Position numbers and translations under genes: made by a program
Notes under the pieces: generated by a model
The model's input: the letters and a program-made list of their open reading frames with translations, nothing else
Database searches by the model: none
Told to the model about the DNA's origin: nothing
Shown here: positions 46,988-54,884 of the stretch, piece after piece
Layout of the letters: every line of letters starts with the position of its first letter
Position numbering within the stretch: the stretch's first letter is position 1
Source: Oceaniovalibus sp. ACAM 378
GTDB lineage: Bacteria; Pseudomonadota; Alphaproteobacteria; Rhodobacterales; Rhodobacteraceae
NCBI RefSeq assembly: GCF_008085915.1
Contig: NZ_VSJK01000001.1
Span: forward strand, 310,001 to 374,000
Direction: 5' to 3'
Length of the DNA: 64,000 bases

Positions 46988-47695
46988 TCAGCCTTCCTGA
47001 CGCCCGGCCAGCGCGCGGATCACCCGGTCGGCCATTCCGGCGCAGCGCGCGCCATCGAATGGAAAAATCCCCGAGAACCCGCCCGAGATATTCTTTTGCA
47101 ACTCCGAACGTAAAAGACGCCGGGCCCGGAACAACCGGGTTTTCACCGTGACAACATTGATATTAAGCAGTGCTGCCACCTGCCGCGTTGTCATCTCCTG
47201 AACATCGCGCAGCACATAGGTGAGGCGGAAAGGTTCAGGCAGTGCGTCGATTGCCGCTTCAAGAAACTTGCGTACTTCTGCACGGCCAAGCTCGGATTCG
47301 GGGTTTGAGGGTGAGAATGTCATTGGATCGGAAAATTCTCCATCCAGGCGATTGCGCGTCCCTTCACGATATTCGGCAAGATCGACAACCGGGCGTTGGC
47401 GGCGCAGGCGGCCATAGGCCTCGTTCATCACGATCCGGGTCAACCAGGTGGAAAATGCCGCCTCGCCGCGAAACGACTCAAGCTTGGTGAAGGCGGTCAC
47501 ATAGGCGGCCTGCACCGCGCCCTCGGCTTCTGCGTCATTGCGCAGGATGCCCCGTGCGATACGGAACAGTTTCTGATTGTTGTCCCGCACCAGCACACGA
47601 ACGGCGGCATCACTGCCACCGCGCGCCTGCGTCACCAACTCGGCCTCGCTGAGCGCCGTGCATGGGTTGCGGAGTGGATCCGGGTCAGATCGCAT
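46988..47695 (-). CDS. ECF-type RNA polymerase sigma factor
   Basis: The 235-residue sigma factor has region 2 (about 40-110, AYVTAFTKLESFRGEAAFSTWLTRI) and region 4 (about 150-205, LPEPFRLTYVLRDVQEMTTRQVAALLN, then TVKTRLFRARRLLR). A C-terminal tail of about 25 residues carries FDGARCAGM with one Cys. It starts one base after the cupredoxin stop, so it is the third gene of an operon with two secreted proteins. No anti-sigma gene lies next to it in the window. Confidence 0.93.
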   Translation of the reverse strand: MRSDPDPLRNPCTALSEAELVTQARGGSDAAVRVLVRDNNQKLFRIARGILRNDAEAEGAVQAAYVTAFTKLESFRGEAAFSTWLTRIVMNEAYGRLRRQRPVVDLAEYREGTRNRLDGEFSDPMTFSPSNPESELGRAEVRKFLEAAIDALPEPFRLTYVLRDVQEMTTRQVAALLNINVVTVKTRLFRARRLLRSELQKNISGGFSGIFPFDGARCAGMADRVIRALAGRQEG

Positions 47696-47696
47696 G

Positions 47697-48212
47697 TCAG
47701 TTGTCCTTTTGGATGCGGCCCTGTTTCAAAATGTCCGCAATCAGTGGAAACCCATCAAGAATCTCATCGGGCAGATCGCCATCGGGATAATCGTTGAACC
47801 CGGTCTGATCCGGACCTGCCACGATGATCCGCCCGACCATACCCGACATTTCATGGGGAATGCAGTAATAGTCATAGACCCCGGGCACCTCGAACGTCAC
47901 TTCAAAGCTTTCGTCCGGCAGCAGGTAATCGCTGTCGAAAGCCGCCGCACCTTCCGGAATACGGCGCGGGTGCTCGTCGTTCTGTGGCGCATAGGCCGTG
48001 GCGGTGTGCGCGTTGCTTTTGTCACGGTTGGTCCAGCGGACGGTCTGCCCCGGTTGGATCAGCACGCCGTAGGGATCAAACCAGACTTTCGAGCCATCGG
48101 GTCGGCCCGACATGGTGATCTCGACCACCGAGCCGCCAATGGCCAGCCCGGGCGAGAGGGAGAAAGCGGCAGCCAGGCTGCCGCCCCCCCAGAGGAAACC
48201 TCTGCGTTGCAT
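47697..48212 (-). CDS. Exported cupredoxin (plastocyanin-like copper protein)
   Basis: The 171-residue protein starts MQRRGFLWGG, a twin-arginine-like signal, followed by a hydrophobic stretch. The cupredoxin fold has type 1 copper ligands: His in NAHTATAY and Cys-His-Met in YYCIPHEMSGMVG. It may carry electrons or buffer copper in the periplasm. The start at 48212 is one base past the upstream stop codon; the open frame to 48371 overlaps that gene and is not used. Confidence 0.88.
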   Translation of the reverse strand: MQRRGFLWGGGSLAAAFSLSPGLAIGGSVVEITMSGRPDGSKVWFDPYGVLIQPGQTVRWTNRDKSNAHTATAYAPQNDEHPRRIPEGAAAFDSDYLLPDESFEVTFEVPGVYDYYCIPHEMSGMVGRIIVAGPDQTGFNDYPDGDLPDEILDGFPLIADILKQGRIQKDN

Positions 48213-48213
48213 C

Positions 48214-48639
48214 TTACTCGGCCACGCTGGCTTCATCGGCGGCAGGCACATGCCAAAGCACGATATGCTGGTGCGGCTCTTCAACACCGGGGTGGCCCGC
48301 GTTGAAATAGACATCCACGTGATCGACATTGCCGCCCGGCGCGGACAGGTCGTTGAAACTGGTATCGGCATTCATCTGCGAAATCGGGATCATATAGACC
48401 GTGCTGACCAGCCGGCCATCATGGTCATAGGCCACGAAGGGACCGGCGGGCAGTGTTGCCGGATCAACGAACAACTCGCCGATGCCGGGCAGAAAATCGG
48501 GCAGTTTCACCAGATCGCTCACCTTTTGAAATGGCGCTTCGGGGGGATTGGTCGCGACGGTATCCGAAGCCCCCTGCGCAAAGGCTGCGCCGCCCGCAAC
48601 AAGGGCCGAAGCCGCAAAAGCGGTCAGAAAACGGGTCAT
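48214..48639 (-). CDS. Secreted DUF5602/TTHB210-like protein
   Basis: The 141-residue protein has a signal peptide (about 1-21) and a mature domain with LPGIGELFVDPATLPAGPF, VYMIPISQMN and HVDVYFNAGHPGVEEPHQHIVLWHVP. The histidine-rich end suggests a metal or ligand site. As I recall, the Thermus TTHB210 protein of this type is encoded with and controlled by an ECF sigma/anti-sigma pair. GAGAGG lies before the ATG at 48639. It opens the operon with the cupredoxin and sigma genes. Confidence 0.7.
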   Translation of the reverse strand: MTRFLTAFAASALVAGGAAFAQGASDTVATNPPEAPFQKVSDLVKLPDFLPGIGELFVDPATLPAGPFVAYDHDGRLVSTVYMIPISQMNADTSFNDLSAPGGNVDHVDVYFNAGHPGVEEPHQHIVLWHVPAADEASVAE

Positions 48640-48690
48640 CTTGTAGTCCTCTCTTGTATCCAGAGACATGCCCAAATCGGCGTGTCTGAA

Positions 48691-48721
48691 GCATTGGATG
48701 CAAGGGGAGCAGAAAGGTTCC
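48691..48721 (-). promoter_or_regulatory. Candidate ECF-type promoter of the sigma operon
   Basis: On the minus strand GGAACC (48721-48716) is followed after 16 bases by ATCCAAT (48699-48693), about 55 bases before the first gene start. GGAAC -35 elements are typical of ECF sigma factors, so autoregulation is plausible. The -10 part is not a known consensus to me. Confidence 0.4.
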
Positions 48722-48772
48722 CGGTTTCTTCAAAGTTTCGTCTGCCATGCGTCCCAATCTCAGGACAACACT

Positions 48773-48799
48773 GGAACCGGACTGCGACGGGGAATTGTT
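48773..48799 (+). promoter_or_regulatory. Candidate EcfG-like promoter of the nhaA fusion gene
   Basis: GGAAC (48773-48777), 18 bases, then TGTT (48796-48799) approaches the general-stress consensus GGAAC-N17/18-CGTT with one mismatch. It lies about 65 bases before the start codon at 48866. Confidence 0.3.
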
Positions 48800-48865
48800 T
48801 CCTTGCATTGTCCGGGAAAAGGCCGGAAATCGGGGCAATGCCCGACTCGGGGAAATCTTGCCGCC

Positions 48866-50680
48866 ATGACCCACACGGAAACCCAGGATTTCGACGCCGC
48901 TCGAGATTTCTTTCTCGGCGAACCGGATCTGGGGCGTACCGTCGTGCTTTACGGCGATTACACATCCAACGCCTGCCGCCGACTTCGCGATATTCTGCGA
49001 AGGATCGCCGACCGCCGCAATGGCAGGATCGTCTATATCTATCGTCAGCACCCCGCACCCGGAAATGCCGATGCAGAACGGGCGGCGCGGGCCGCCATTG
49101 CCGCAGGGCGTCAGGGAAAGTTCTGGGAGATGCATCAGGTGCTGTTTCGCCGAGGCGCGAGGTTCACGGCAGAGGACATTGCAAACCTTGCCGAAGAAAT
49201 CGAACTGGATGTCACGCAATTCTCGGGTGACCTGTCATCGGACCGGGTTGAAACGCACCTGAGGCAGGACCGGGATCTGGCCGAACAGGCAAATGTCCTG
49301 CACACGCCAGCCCTGTTCATCGCAGGAGAGCCGTATTTCGGCGCCTGGGATGAATTGTCGATCATCGACGCGATCGAGCGCCCGCTGGGGTTTCGCGTCG
49401 AGCGGGCAAGTCAGCGGTTCTTTGGCTGGGCGGCGTCGGGCGGCCTGCTGCTGATCCTCGCAACCCTTGCCGCGTTGATCGTGGCAAATACCGGCCTTCA
49501 TGACGTCTATGAACACCTGCGCCAGACCGTGTTCGCGCTCGAGTTCGGTGACGCCCGGTTTGCGTTATCGGTCGAGGCGTGGATCAACGACTGCCTGATG
49601 ACGATATTTTTCCTGATCGTCGGGATCGAGATCAAACGCGAGGTCGTGTCGGGCGAGTTATCGGATCTATCAAGTGCGATGCTGCCGATCATTGGTGCCG
49701 CCGGTGGCATGGTGGCCCCTGCGCTGATCTATACTGCTTTCAACTTTGGCGGTCCGGCTGCCCATGGCTGGGGCGTTCCGATGGCGACGGACATCGCGTT
49801 TACATTGGGGCTGATGGCGGTGCTGGGGCGGCAGGTGCCAAACTCGCTCAAGATATTCGTCGCGGCGCTGGCGATTGCCGATGATCTTGGCGCCATTGTC
49901 GTGATCGCGCTGTTTTACGGACATGGGCTGAGTGTCGCGCCGATGCTGGGTGCGCTTGGCTGTATCGCGGTGATGTTCCTGCTTGGGCGGGTGCGGGTCT
50001 ATGCGCTGCTGCCCTATCTGATCCTCGGGTTCATTCTGTGGATGTTCGTTCATGCATCGGGCCTGCACGCGACATTGGCAGGGGTTCTGACGGCGATGCT
50101 TATTCCCGCACGCCGTCCCGCCAATGTCACTGAAGTGGCGGCACAGGCCACCGCAATCGCCGAAGCGGTCGAGCCTGAGGGTGACACCGCCCGCGAAAAC
50201 ATCGCGGAATTTACCCTTGGCGCATTGGAGAACGCGATCACAAGGTTGCGTGAACCCGGATATCACCTGCAACATGCGCTGGAGAATTGGACCAATTTCC
50301 TGATCCTGCCGCTGTTTGCGTTCTTCAACACCGGGGTGCTGCTGATCGGTTCAACCTTCACCCCGCTCGCCCCCGAAGCCATGGGCGTGATGCTGGGCCT
50401 TGTGATTGGCAAGCCGCTTGGCATTGTCCTGGCCTGTTGGGTGGCGATCCGTCTGGGCTGGGCACAACTCTCGTCCGAGGTCAGCTGGCAACAGTTCATT
50501 GGCGCGGGGTTCCTTGCCGGTGTCGGGTTTACCATGTCGATTTTCATTGGATCGGCAGCGTTTGAAGGACCACAACTCGACACGATCAAACTTGCCATTC
50601 TGCTCGGCTCGATCTTCTCGGCGGTTATCGGCATGACAATCCTCGTTCTTACCGGGCGACCCATCATACACGGCACGTGA
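48866..50680 (+). CDS. nhaA: Na+/H+ antiporter NhaA fused to an N-terminal thioredoxin-fold domain
   Basis: This 604-residue protein has a DsbA/thioredoxin-like domain (about 1-180) and a full NhaA domain (about 185-600) with twelve hydrophobic segments. NhaA functional motifs are present: MATDIAFTLG and IADDLGAIVV hold the key Asp residues. In the N-domain the usual CxxC site reads SNAC (34-37), leaving only Cys37, while the cis-Pro loop (Pro148) is kept. It exports sodium for protons; the added domain may bind a partner. The start at 48866 is chosen by the domain boundary, since the frame is open to 48668. Confidence 0.9.
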   Translation: MTHTETQDFDAARDFFLGEPDLGRTVVLYGDYTSNACRRLRDILRRIADRRNGRIVYIYRQHPAPGNADAERAARAAIAAGRQGKFWEMHQVLFRRGARFTAEDIANLAEEIELDVTQFSGDLSSDRVETHLRQDRDLAEQANVLHTPALFIAGEPYFGAWDELSIIDAIERPLGFRVERASQRFFGWAASGGLLLILATLAALIVANTGLHDVYEHLRQTVFALEFGDARFALSVEAWINDCLMTIFFLIVGIEIKREVVSGELSDLSSAMLPIIGAAGGMVAPALIYTAFNFGGPAAHGWGVPMATDIAFTLGLMAVLGRQVPNSLKIFVAALAIADDLGAIVVIALFYGHGLSVAPMLGALGCIAVMFLLGRVRVYALLPYLILGFILWMFVHASGLHATLAGVLTAMLIPARRPANVTEVAAQATAIAEAVEPEGDTARENIAEFTLGALENAITRLREPGYHLQHALENWTNFLILPLFAFFNTGVLLIGSTFTPLAPEAMGVMLGLVIGKPLGIVLACWVAIRLGWAQLSSEVSWQQFIGAGFLAGVGFTMSIFIGSAAFEGPQLDTIKLAILLGSIFSAVIGMTILVLTGRPIIHGT

Positions 50681-50697
50681 CCGCCAATTTTCCGGTC

Positions 50698-50723
50698 GGA
50701 ACTTTCACGCGACAACAGCGGTT
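50698..50723 (+). promoter_or_regulatory. Candidate EcfG-like promoter of the DUF2945 gene
   Basis: GGAAC (50698-50702), 17 bases, then GGTT (50720-50723) differs by one base from GGAAC-N17-CGTT. It lies just before AAAGGAGG and the ATG at 50747. Confidence 0.35.
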
Positions 50724-50746
50724 GATCCAGAAAAGGAGGATGTGAG

Positions 50747-50956
50747 ATGGCCAAATTCAAAATTGGCGACCATGTGAAATGGAATTCGGAAGCGGGTCAT
50801 GTGACGGGCAAGATCTCCAAGATCCACACCAGCGATTTCGACTATAAAGGGCATCTGCGGCGCGCATCGAAGGATGATCCACAATACGAGATCGAAAGCG
50901 ACAAGACCGATCATGTGGCGGCCCACAAGGAAGATGCGCTGACAAAGATCGACTGA
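50747..50956 (+). CDS. DUF2945 (HVA1-type TUDOR) protein
   Basis: The 69-residue protein matches the DUF2945 family: KIGDHVKWNSEAGHVTGKI, then YEIESDKTDHVAAHKEDAL. These small soluble proteins are often part of stress regulons, but their function is unknown. AAAGGAGG precedes the ATG. The stop overlaps the DUF488 ATG by one base. Confidence 0.9.
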   Translation: MAKFKIGDHVKWNSEAGHVTGKISKIHTSDFDYKGHLRRASKDDPQYEIESDKTDHVAAHKEDALTKID

Positions 50957-51498
50957 TGGCAACCGGATTCCGCACTGTCGGCCACTCAAACCGGAGCTTG
51001 GCCGAATTTGTCGATATCCTGCAACGGGCGCGTGTGCAGACAGTTTGCGACGTTCGCAGCTTTCCCAGATCGCGCACCAACCCGTGGTTCAATATCGACA
51101 GCCTGCCGAAAGAGCTTGAACGATATCAGATCGGGTATCGTCACTTTCCCGATCTGGGCGGGCGACGAAACATACAGCACGACATACCCGATGACGTGAA
51201 TGCGTTCTGGCGCAACCGAAGCTTTCACAACTATGCAGACTACGCGATGAGTGAACAATTCGCCCAAGCTTATCGCGCCTTGGTCGAGCTTGGAGAGCAG
51301 CAGATTATCGCAATGATGTGTTCCGAGGCCGTCTGGTGGCGCTGCCATCGCCGGATCATCACGGATTACCTTATCCTGAACGGCTATGATGTGATTCACT
51401 TGATGGGCAACGGGCGCGAAGACCCGGCGAAACCGACACCCGGCGCGGACCGGATAGCGGCGGGAAAGGTGATCTATCCCGCTGCCGCAGGCGCCTGA
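50956..51498 (+). CDS. DUF488 family protein
   Basis: The 180-residue protein opens TVGHSNRSLAEFVDIL and has DVRSFPRSRTNPWF and MCSEAVWWRCHRRII, the signatures of DUF488. The conserved Cys in MCSE and the HR pair may form an active site. It is coupled to DUF2945. The function of the family is not established as far as I know. Confidence 0.88.
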   Translation: MATGFRTVGHSNRSLAEFVDILQRARVQTVCDVRSFPRSRTNPWFNIDSLPKELERYQIGYRHFPDLGGRRNIQHDIPDDVNAFWRNRSFHNYADYAMSEQFAQAYRALVELGEQQIIAMMCSEAVWWRCHRRIITDYLILNGYDVIHLMGNGREDPAKPTPGADRIAAGKVIYPAAAGA

Positions 51499-51533
51499 CT
51501 TTATCCAGACCGCTCGATTTCAGCCGCCTGCCT

Positions 51534-51875
51534 TCAAGCTCTTGTGGCTGCCTTCTCCATTTCGTCAAGCGCCAGCACCGAATGGGCAAAGGCACCACCG
51601 GCACGCATTTCAGCCGCAACCCAGATCGCCTCCATGATCTCCGCCTCGGACGCGTCGTGGCGCAGCGCCGCCTTGGTATGGCCCTTGATACAATAGGGGC
51701 ATTGGGTGACATGTGCGACAGCAACGGCGATCAACTGCTTGGTCTTTGCGTCCAGCGCACCATCGGCAAAGACCGCATGGCTGAAGGCTTCAAACGCCGC
51801 TGACGCGTCCGGTGAAAGCTCTTTGCGGCGCTTCGCGAGCGCGTGGGTGTTCGTGGGATACAGATTGTCCGGCAT
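51534..51875 (-). CDS. Carboxymuconolactone decarboxylase family (AhpD-like) protein
   Basis: This 113-residue protein has the CMD core with CPYCIKGH, a CxxC pair plus His as in AhpD-type peroxidase reductases. It probably acts as a small thiol-disulfide or peroxide-defence protein. GAGAGGAAGG precedes the ATG at 51875. It follows the CBS gene by 20 bases. It is convergent with the DUF488 gene. Confidence 0.9.
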   Translation of the reverse strand: MPDNLYPTNTHALAKRRKELSPDASAAFEAFSHAVFADGALDAKTKQLIAVAVAHVTQCPYCIKGHTKAALRHDASEAEIMEAIWVAAEMRAGGAFAHSVLALDEMEKAATRA

Positions 51876-51895
51876 GGTCCTTCCTCTCATATGGC

Positions 51896-52336
51896 TCAGC
51901 GATAACCGATGTTCATTGCGTAATCGCGCAGCAGTTCCTCTTCGTTGCGCGTCTCCTGCAACAGGGTCTGCAGCGCGTCACGGGCATTCAGAATGCCAAG
52001 AACTGAACCGTCCACATCAAGAACCGGGAGGTTCTTCAGACCCTTTACGCGCATCAGTTTCCAAGCCTCATGCAACCAGGCCTTGGGAGTCGTGGTCAGC
52101 GCGTCACGGGTCATTGCATCGGTGACGGGCGCTGTGCAGCTCGCCCCCGAGCAGCGGCGGATCATCCGCACAACGTCAGTCTTTGTAATGATCCCGGCCA
52201 GTTGCCTTGCATCATCACAGACCAGCAGCATATCGCTGCCATTATCCAGAAGCCCCGCCGCCTGAAGCAGCGTTTCATGCGGTTTGATGCACAGCAGGCG
52301 CTTGCGAATGTCTGGCAATATCTTTTCGACGAGCAT
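51896..52336 (-). CDS. Two-CBS-domain protein
   Basis: The 146-residue protein is two CBS motifs (about 15-62 and 82-130) joined by a short linker with two Cys (RRCSGASC). Stand-alone CBS pairs bind adenine nucleotides and act as energy or redox sensors. It lies between DUF6522 and the AhpD-like gene on one strand and may share their transcript. Confidence 0.88.
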   Translation of the reverse strand: MLVEKILPDIRKRLLCIKPHETLLQAAGLLDNGSDMLLVCDDARQLAGIITKTDVVRMIRRCSGASCTAPVTDAMTRDALTTTPKAWLHEAWKLMRVKGLKNLPVLDVDGSVLGILNARDALQTLLQETRNEEELLRDYAMNIGYR

Positions 52337-52399
52337 GGTGATCTCCGGTTTAGCACCGCCTGTTACGCGCCCGCCGCCTGCTTTCGGATCGCAAACGGG

Positions 52400-52819
52400 T
52401 CAATCGTTTCTTGTGAAACTGCGCCTGTTGTCGAAGCTGACGGCGATCGGATCGCTGGCCGGAAAGGTTTCTTCCAGCGCCGCATCAAGAAGCGCGTCAA
52501 GCCGGTGGCGATCTGTGGCATTTTGCGCAGTATCGGGATTTGTTGCTTTCTTCGACGTCACTGACGCCCGGCGGTAATCGACCCCGGTGCAGGTCAGAAC
52601 CGCGCCGGTTTCAGTTGCAGTGATCCTTGCGCGGCGGGTTTCAGAGAAAAAGGTCAGCCGCAAGCGCCCGGTATCTTCGCCCTCTCCGCGTTCGAACATG
52701 CTTGTCACTGTGCCGTCGCGCATTCTGTCGCGCAGGTCTTGCGGCGCAATTTTCAGGGCCCTCGCGACAATCTCTGCGTCAATCTGGATCCGGTCGGGGC
52801 CGATTTCAATTTCGGGCAT
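52400..52819 (-). CDS. DUF6522-like protein
   Basis: The 139-residue protein has an N-terminal region (EIGPDRIQIDAEIVARAL) that I recall as DUF6522, a middle beta-rich part and a C-terminal ALEETFPASDPIAVSF motif seen at the end of several small proteobacterial proteins. AAAGGAGCC precedes the ATG at 52819; the frame is open to 52915. It is divergent from catalase across a 403-base region. The function is unknown. Confidence 0.7.
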   Translation of the reverse strand: MPEIEIGPDRIQIDAEIVARALKIAPQDLRDRMRDGTVTSMFERGEGEDTGRLRLTFFSETRRARITATETGAVLTCTGVDYRRASVTSKKATNPDTAQNATDRHRLDALLDAALEETFPASDPIAVSFDNRRSFTRND

Positions 52820-53222
52820 GGGGGCTCCTTTTCCTTGGGGCCGCGGCTTTCCCGAAATTCGTAACCTCGGAATCCGCAGCGCGCTGCCGGAAGTGAGATG
52901 CACAGGCATGGGCATTATTTATTAGGTATTACTAATGCCTAATATAGATCGCGCCAACTGGCATTGCAAACTCCGATTGACGGTGGTGGCGACGGCCTGC
53001 CCTCCCGACTTGCACGCCGCTGCCGGATCGATCATCAGCTTGTCTGCCGACCGCATTTGCGGCAGGATCGGGGTCCGCCCATTTCTCACAGCGGGCGAAG
53101 AAAACGGGTTCGAAGTCGACACAGCGGGAATGATATTCAGAGGCCGCTGTTGGCCAGCAAAGCCAAGTCCACGAACCCGAGCGCGGGGATCTGACTGCGC
53201 AGTAATTACAAGGAGAACGACC
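52820..53222. promoter_or_regulatory. Divergent control region between the DUF6522-like gene and catalase
   Basis: This 403-base region contains a striking AT-rich operator (described separately) nearer to the DUF6522-like gene. The rest (52950-53215) is normal-GC sequence open in the catalase frame, but it does not resemble catalase and is not called coding. AAGGAG precedes the catalase ATG. Confidence 0.5.
52920..52944. promoter_or_regulatory. 25-bp near-perfect palindromic operator
   Basis: The arms TATTAGG (52920-52926) and CCTAATA (52938-52944) flank an inner ATTA/TAAT pair around a central C. Eleven of twelve base pairs match. It is far richer in AT than its surroundings. The size and symmetry suit a dimeric repressor. 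The motif is not one I can name. Confidence 0.65.
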
Positions 53223-54677
53223 ATGACGTCTGACAAGAGTAAACCCACAACCACCGACGCAGGGATCCCCGTCGCCAGCGACGAGCATTCGCTGACCATC
53301 GGCGCGGACGGGCCCATCGTATTGAACGATCACTATCTGATCGAGCAAATGGCCAATTTCAACCGCGAGCGTATCCCCGAGCGTCAGCCCCACGCCAAGG
53401 GTGCCGGCGCTTTCGGTCGCTTCGAGGTGACGCAGGACGTCAGCAGATACACCCGGGCGGCATTGTTTCAGCCGGGCACCAAAACCGACACGCTGATTCG
53501 GTTCTCGACCGTGGCGGGCGAAAGTGGCAGCCCCGACACCTGGCGCGATCCGCGCGGCTTTTCGCTGAAATTCTATACCAGCGAAGGCAATTACGACATG
53601 GTCGGCAACAACACCCCGATCTTTTTCCTGCGTGACCCGATGAAGTTCCAGCACTTCATCCGCTCGCAAAAACGCCGTGCCGACAATGGCTTGCGCGATC
53701 ATGACATGCAGTGGGATTTCTGGTCGCTGTCCCCTGAATCGGCGCATCAGGTCACATGGCTGATGGGTGATCGCGGCATCCCCAAAACATGGCGTCACAT
53801 GGATGGCTTTTCCAGCCATACCTATATGTGGATCAACGAAGGTGGCGAAAAGTTCTGGGTCAAATACCACTTCAAGACCGATCAGGGCATCGAAACCCTG
53901 ACACAGGCCGAGGCCGACAAAAAGGCGGGCGAAGATGCCGATTATCATCGCCGCGATCTGTTCAACTCGATCCGCGATGGCAATTTCCCAAGCTGGACAT
54001 TGCACATGCAGATCATGCCGTTCGAAGAGGCGCGCACCTATCGCTTCAACCCCTTCGATCTGACCAAGGTCTGGCCGCACGCGGATTACCCGCTGATCGA
54101 GGTCGGCAAACTGACGCTTGATCGCAACCCGACCGATTTCCACACCGAGATCGAACAGGCCGCTTTCGAGCCGAACAATCTGGTGCGCGGTATCGGTCTG
54201 AGCCCGGACAAGATGCTGTTGGGTCGTGGTTTCTCCTATGCCGATGCCCATCGCGCGCGCCTTGGCGTCAACTACAAGCAGATCCCGGTGAACCGGCCAA
54301 TATCGCCGGTCAACAGCTATAGCAAAGACGGTGGGATGCGCGTCGATAACGTCTCGGATCCGGTCTATGCGCCGAATTCCTATGGCGGACCAAAGGCCGA
54401 TCCATCGCTCAGTGACGACGGCGGGCTGTGGTATGCCGACGGCGACATGGTGCGCAAGGCATACACCCTGCGCCCCGATGATGACGACTGGGGCCAGGCC
54501 GGAACCCTGGTGCGTGACGTGATGGACGACGGTGCGCGTGACCGTCTGGTCAGCAACATCGTCGGCCACCTGAAAGGCGGCGTGTCAGAACCGGTGCTGC
54601 AACGGGCATTGGAATACTGGCGCAACGTCGACAGGACGCTCGGCGAGCGGATTGAAAAAGGCGTGCGCGAAGGCTGA
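53223..54677 (+). CDS. katA: Monofunctional haem catalase (KatA type)
   Basis: The 484-residue small-subunit catalase removes hydrogen peroxide. The distal His is in RQPHAKG, the distal Asn in VGNNTPIFF, and the proximal haem Tyr in [19 protein letters not shown]-binding residues are plausible in the barrel. AAGGAG lies just before the ATG at 53223, so the open frame from 52935 is not used. A terminator follows. Confidence 0.95.
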   Translation: MTSDKSKPTTTDAGIPVASDEHSLTIGADGPIVLNDHYLIEQMANFNRERIPERQPHAKGAGAFGRFEVTQDVSRYTRAALFQPGTKTDTLIRFSTVAGESGSPDTWRDPRGFSLKFYTSEGNYDMVGNNTPIFFLRDPMKFQHFIRSQKRRADNGLRDHDMQWDFWSLSPESAHQVTWLMGDRGIPKTWRHMDGFSSHTYMWINEGGEKFWVKYHFKTDQGIETLTQAEADKKAGEDADYHRRDLFNSIRDGNFPSWTLHMQIMPFEEARTYRFNPFDLTKVWPHADYPLIEVGKLTLDRNPTDFHTEIEQAAFEPNNLVRGIGLSPDKMLLGRGFSYADAHRARLGVNYKQIPVNRPISPVNSYSKDGGMRVDNVSDPVYAPNSYGGPKADPSLSDDGGLWYADGDMVRKAYTLRPDDDDWGQAGTLVRDVMDDGARDRLVSNIVGHLKGGVSEPVLQRALEYWRNVDRTLGERIEKGVREG

Positions 54678-54714
54678 TCCTGCGATCCGCTTTCACCTGA
54701 CGATTGAAAAAACT

Positions 54715-54751
54715 GTCCTTCCTCCCGTTGCCGGGGGGGAGGACTTTTTTT
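54715..54751 (+). terminator. Rho-independent terminator after catalase
   Basis: GTCCTTCCTCCC (54715-54726) pairs with GGGGGGGAGGAC (54733-54744), 12 pairs including G-U, over a short loop. Seven T follow. Confidence 0.88.
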
Positions 54752-54884
54752 GCGCCCCGGTCCCATCAAGACCCGCAATCGCACCCTGTCACAGCGCAGC
54801 TTCATCTGCGAATTCAGTCCACGGCCGTCTGCAACCGCGTGACCGACCGATGACAAGCCGCGTTGAATTTGCAAAGGTGGCACG

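Noticed and set aside
52932-54569. 545-codon minus-strand frame
   Set aside because: Antisense shadow of catalase, despite its length.
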